From Leptospira ainlahdjerensis (GTDB taxonomy: Bacteria; Spirochaetota; Leptospiria; Leptospirales; Leptospiraceae), in assembly GCF_016919175.1 (NCBI RefSeq), contig NZ_JAFFPU010000024.1:186001-250000 (forward strand): a stretch of 64,000 nt of DNA, read 5' to 3'. Shown in pieces: positions 62,560-64,000 of this stretch (position 1 is the stretch's first letter; every line of letters begins with the position of its first letter). The translations under genes and the position numbers were made by a program. The notes under the pieces are model-generated. The model worked only from the letters and a program-made list of their open reading frames with translations, made no database searches and had not been told where the DNA came from.

Positions 62560-64000
62560 ATGAATATCAGAGAGAGATTTGCGTCGCACTATTTATTTAT
62601 GTTAAGAAATTTATTATTTTTATTACTTTTCTTGGCTCATCCATTGCTCGCTACGAGTATAATTTTTCTTCCGGGAAAGATAGAGGGTAACCTGCCGAAT
62701 TCTTTTCAAAGAATCAATGACAGACCGCAAGAAATTTCCAAATTTGGGGCTTTTTACGCAAACCTGCTCTTAAGGGCCAAAGTAGAGACAACGGAGAGGA
62801 TTCAGGATAAGGAACATTTTGAAAAATTTCGAATCGCTCATTTTGGAAAGGAAGACTTTTCGAAAATTTGCTCCACATTTTCAGCGGATATCGTAGTTCG
62901 TGACGAACTGAATTTTCAGAATCAAATTTCTCTCGATCGAGCTGTTTATAATTGTACACAGAAACAATTGGATGAACTTCATCTTTCGGAAAAGTCCGAT
63001 CTTTTTAGTCTGATGCGTTCTATGACGGAGAAATCGTTTCCTTGGATCCCATCTAAAAAGAGACAGATCGCTCAATCTTATTCAAAAAAATCGTCAAAAG
63101 GGTTGATTTTCGTTATTGATCTCTCCCCGTCTTTTCAAAGGGAAAGAGACGAATGGGTTCAATTCGTAAAAAATGCCTCTTGGGAGTCGATGACCGGAAT
63201 CAGAGTTGCGACTTTTACCGAAGGAAAAACTACGATTCTTCCAAAACCGGGTTCACTTTCGGAGCTAAGGACGCAAATTTCCAATTTGAGGTCGGGTGGA
63301 AAGTCTTCTTTAGAAGATCTGTCGGACGCATTGATCAGCGTAAAAAGAATTCTTCTTCAATCCGGACCAAAATCGCAAACGCTTCAGGACATAATCGTGC
63401 TGACCAATGCGAAGGGAAAAATTCCGAATCCGACTCTTTCCTCAATTTTGCAGGATCTACAATCCGGAGGTTACGGAGTTCGTTTTTTTACGGCCCCTTA
63501 TTTTTCACTCTCACAGACTCAGTTTTATAAGGGAATTCTCCGGAAAGATAGTTTCTACGAAATTACGTATTCTCGAAAAGTAAGTACGGCGAAGGATTCA
63601 AAGACGTTGGTCTTTCGCGGAAGAAAGATTTATTTTACATATTCCGAATTGTCTCCGGGACAATCGATTTCCGAGTCTTCTTTAAATCAGGTTTCCTATT
63701 CCGGAAAGTATACCGAGTCGGAATCGATCAACCCTCTAAATTTTACGGAAATTTACGCGGAGCTGACTGGGGATAAAATTCTCGCTTCGGAGCCTCTGCA
63801 AGACAATTTGAGTTTTCTGCTTTCCAACATTCTTTTAAAGGACGAGTTCAAATCGGAAGGACCGGAAATATTGGTTAAGTCGGGTGAGAAAGCATTTTGG
63901 GTTTCTTTACCGACCGGAATCAAAGCGCCGGAAATCGAAGAGCAAGTAAGTTATCAAACGACTTATGTTCCATCAGACGGATCCGTGGATGGGGTGAGTA
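62560..64000 (+). CDS. VWA-domain exported protein (partial, C-terminus off the window)
   Basis: This is a long plus-strand reading frame that starts at ATG 62560 or 62599 and runs off the end. A signal peptide (MLRNLLFLLLFLAHPLLA from 62599) is followed by ~160 residues of unrecognised sequence, then a VWA-like segment GLIFVIDLSPSFQRERDEWV (D-x-S-x-S) near residue 183, with DIIVLTNAKGK later. The MIDAS is only partly kept (TDG is TNA). The remaining part is strand-rich. Over 480 codons are visible. Divergent from lipL21. Confidence 0.75.
   Translation, partial: MNIRERFASHYLFMLRNLLFLLLFLAHPLLATSIIFLPGKIEGNLPNSFQRINDRPQEISKFGAFYANLLLRAKVETTERIQDKEHFEKFRIAHFGKEDFSKICSTFSADIVVRDELNFQNQISLDRAVYNCTQKQLDELHLSEKSDLFSLMRSMTEKSFPWIPSKKRQIAQSYSKKSSKGLIFVIDLSPSFQRERDEWVQFVKNASWESMTGIRVATFTEGKTTILPKPGSLSELRTQISNLRSGGKSSLEDLSDALISVKRILLQSGPKSQTLQDIIVLTNAKGKIPNPTLSSILQDLQSGGYGVRFFTAPYFSLSQTQFYKGILRKDSFYEITYSRKVSTAKDSKTLVFRGRKIYFTYSELSPGQSISESSLNQVSYSGKYTESESINPLNFTEIYAELTGDKILASEPLQDNLSFLLSNILLKDEFKSEGPEILVKSGEKAFWVSLPTGIKAPEIEEQVSYQTTYVPSDGSVDGVS

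Overview
The window is chromosomal DNA from a pathogenic-lineage Leptospira, centred on the replication origin of the main chromosome. Three things point there. The block dnaA-dnaN-recF-dciA-gyrB-gyrA lies at 51.0-59.8 kb. A near-complete LipL21, an abundant surface lipoprotein of pathogenic leptospires, is encoded at 61.9-62.5 kb on the minus strand. Spirochaetal lipoproteins, a periplasmic-flagellum cluster and a plant-type ferredoxin-NADP reductase fill the left part. No insertion sequence, prophage, CRISPR array or rRNA gene was seen. The species is not assigned.

Layout. 0-7 kb: end of a glycerol-3-phosphate dehydrogenase-like gene, two lipoproteins, a sugar-nucleotide epimerase-like SDR, a glutathione peroxidase/OhrR-type regulator pair, a DJ-1/PfpI protein and a KefB/C-type K+/H+ antiporter. 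7-12.7 kb, minus strand: lipoprotein, csrA, fliW, flgL, flgK, flgN, with a sigma-28-like promoter before flgN. 13-24 kb: M23 peptidase, membrane proteins, ornithine aminotransferase, two TRL-like lipoproteins, DUF423, M32 carboxypeptidase, tRNA-Gly(TCC) followed by a duplicated copy of its 3' end, an exported protein and lpxD. 24-30 kb: FNR, PC4-like protein, VWA-STAS fusion, tadA, tRNA-Ser(GGA), dnaX, ybaB, recR. 30-38 kb: outer-membrane protein, solute-binding protein, OmpA/PD40 protein, serS, tatD, and a LytM-like/bactofilin/YaaR operon. 38-46.7 kb: lipoprotein, parB-parA-rsmG, MarR regulator, M20 peptidase, a YD-repeat-like exported protein, and a decayed 2 kb gap holding a frameshifted DUF1963 gene. 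46.7-64 kb: mnmG, ilvE, holB, dnaA, oriC, dnaN, recF, dciA, gyrB, gyrA, dus, a lipoprotein, lipL21 and a partial VWA protein.

How it works together. DnaA probably loads at the AT-rich dnaA-dnaN gap, which carries several TGTNNATAA boxes. ParA/ParB, encoded 11 kb to the left, have two parS-like palindromes at 44.62 and 46.70 kb, so origin firing and origin segregation are encoded side by side. Genes right of dnaA run almost all on the plus strand and many on the left run on the minus strand, consistent with bidirectional forks. The FliW/CsrA pair sits in one operon with the hook-junction proteins. A degenerate LytM protein is translationally coupled to a bactofilin, a pairing linked elsewhere to cell shape.

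Most gene calls rest on recognisable motifs in the translated sequence; no database search was run.
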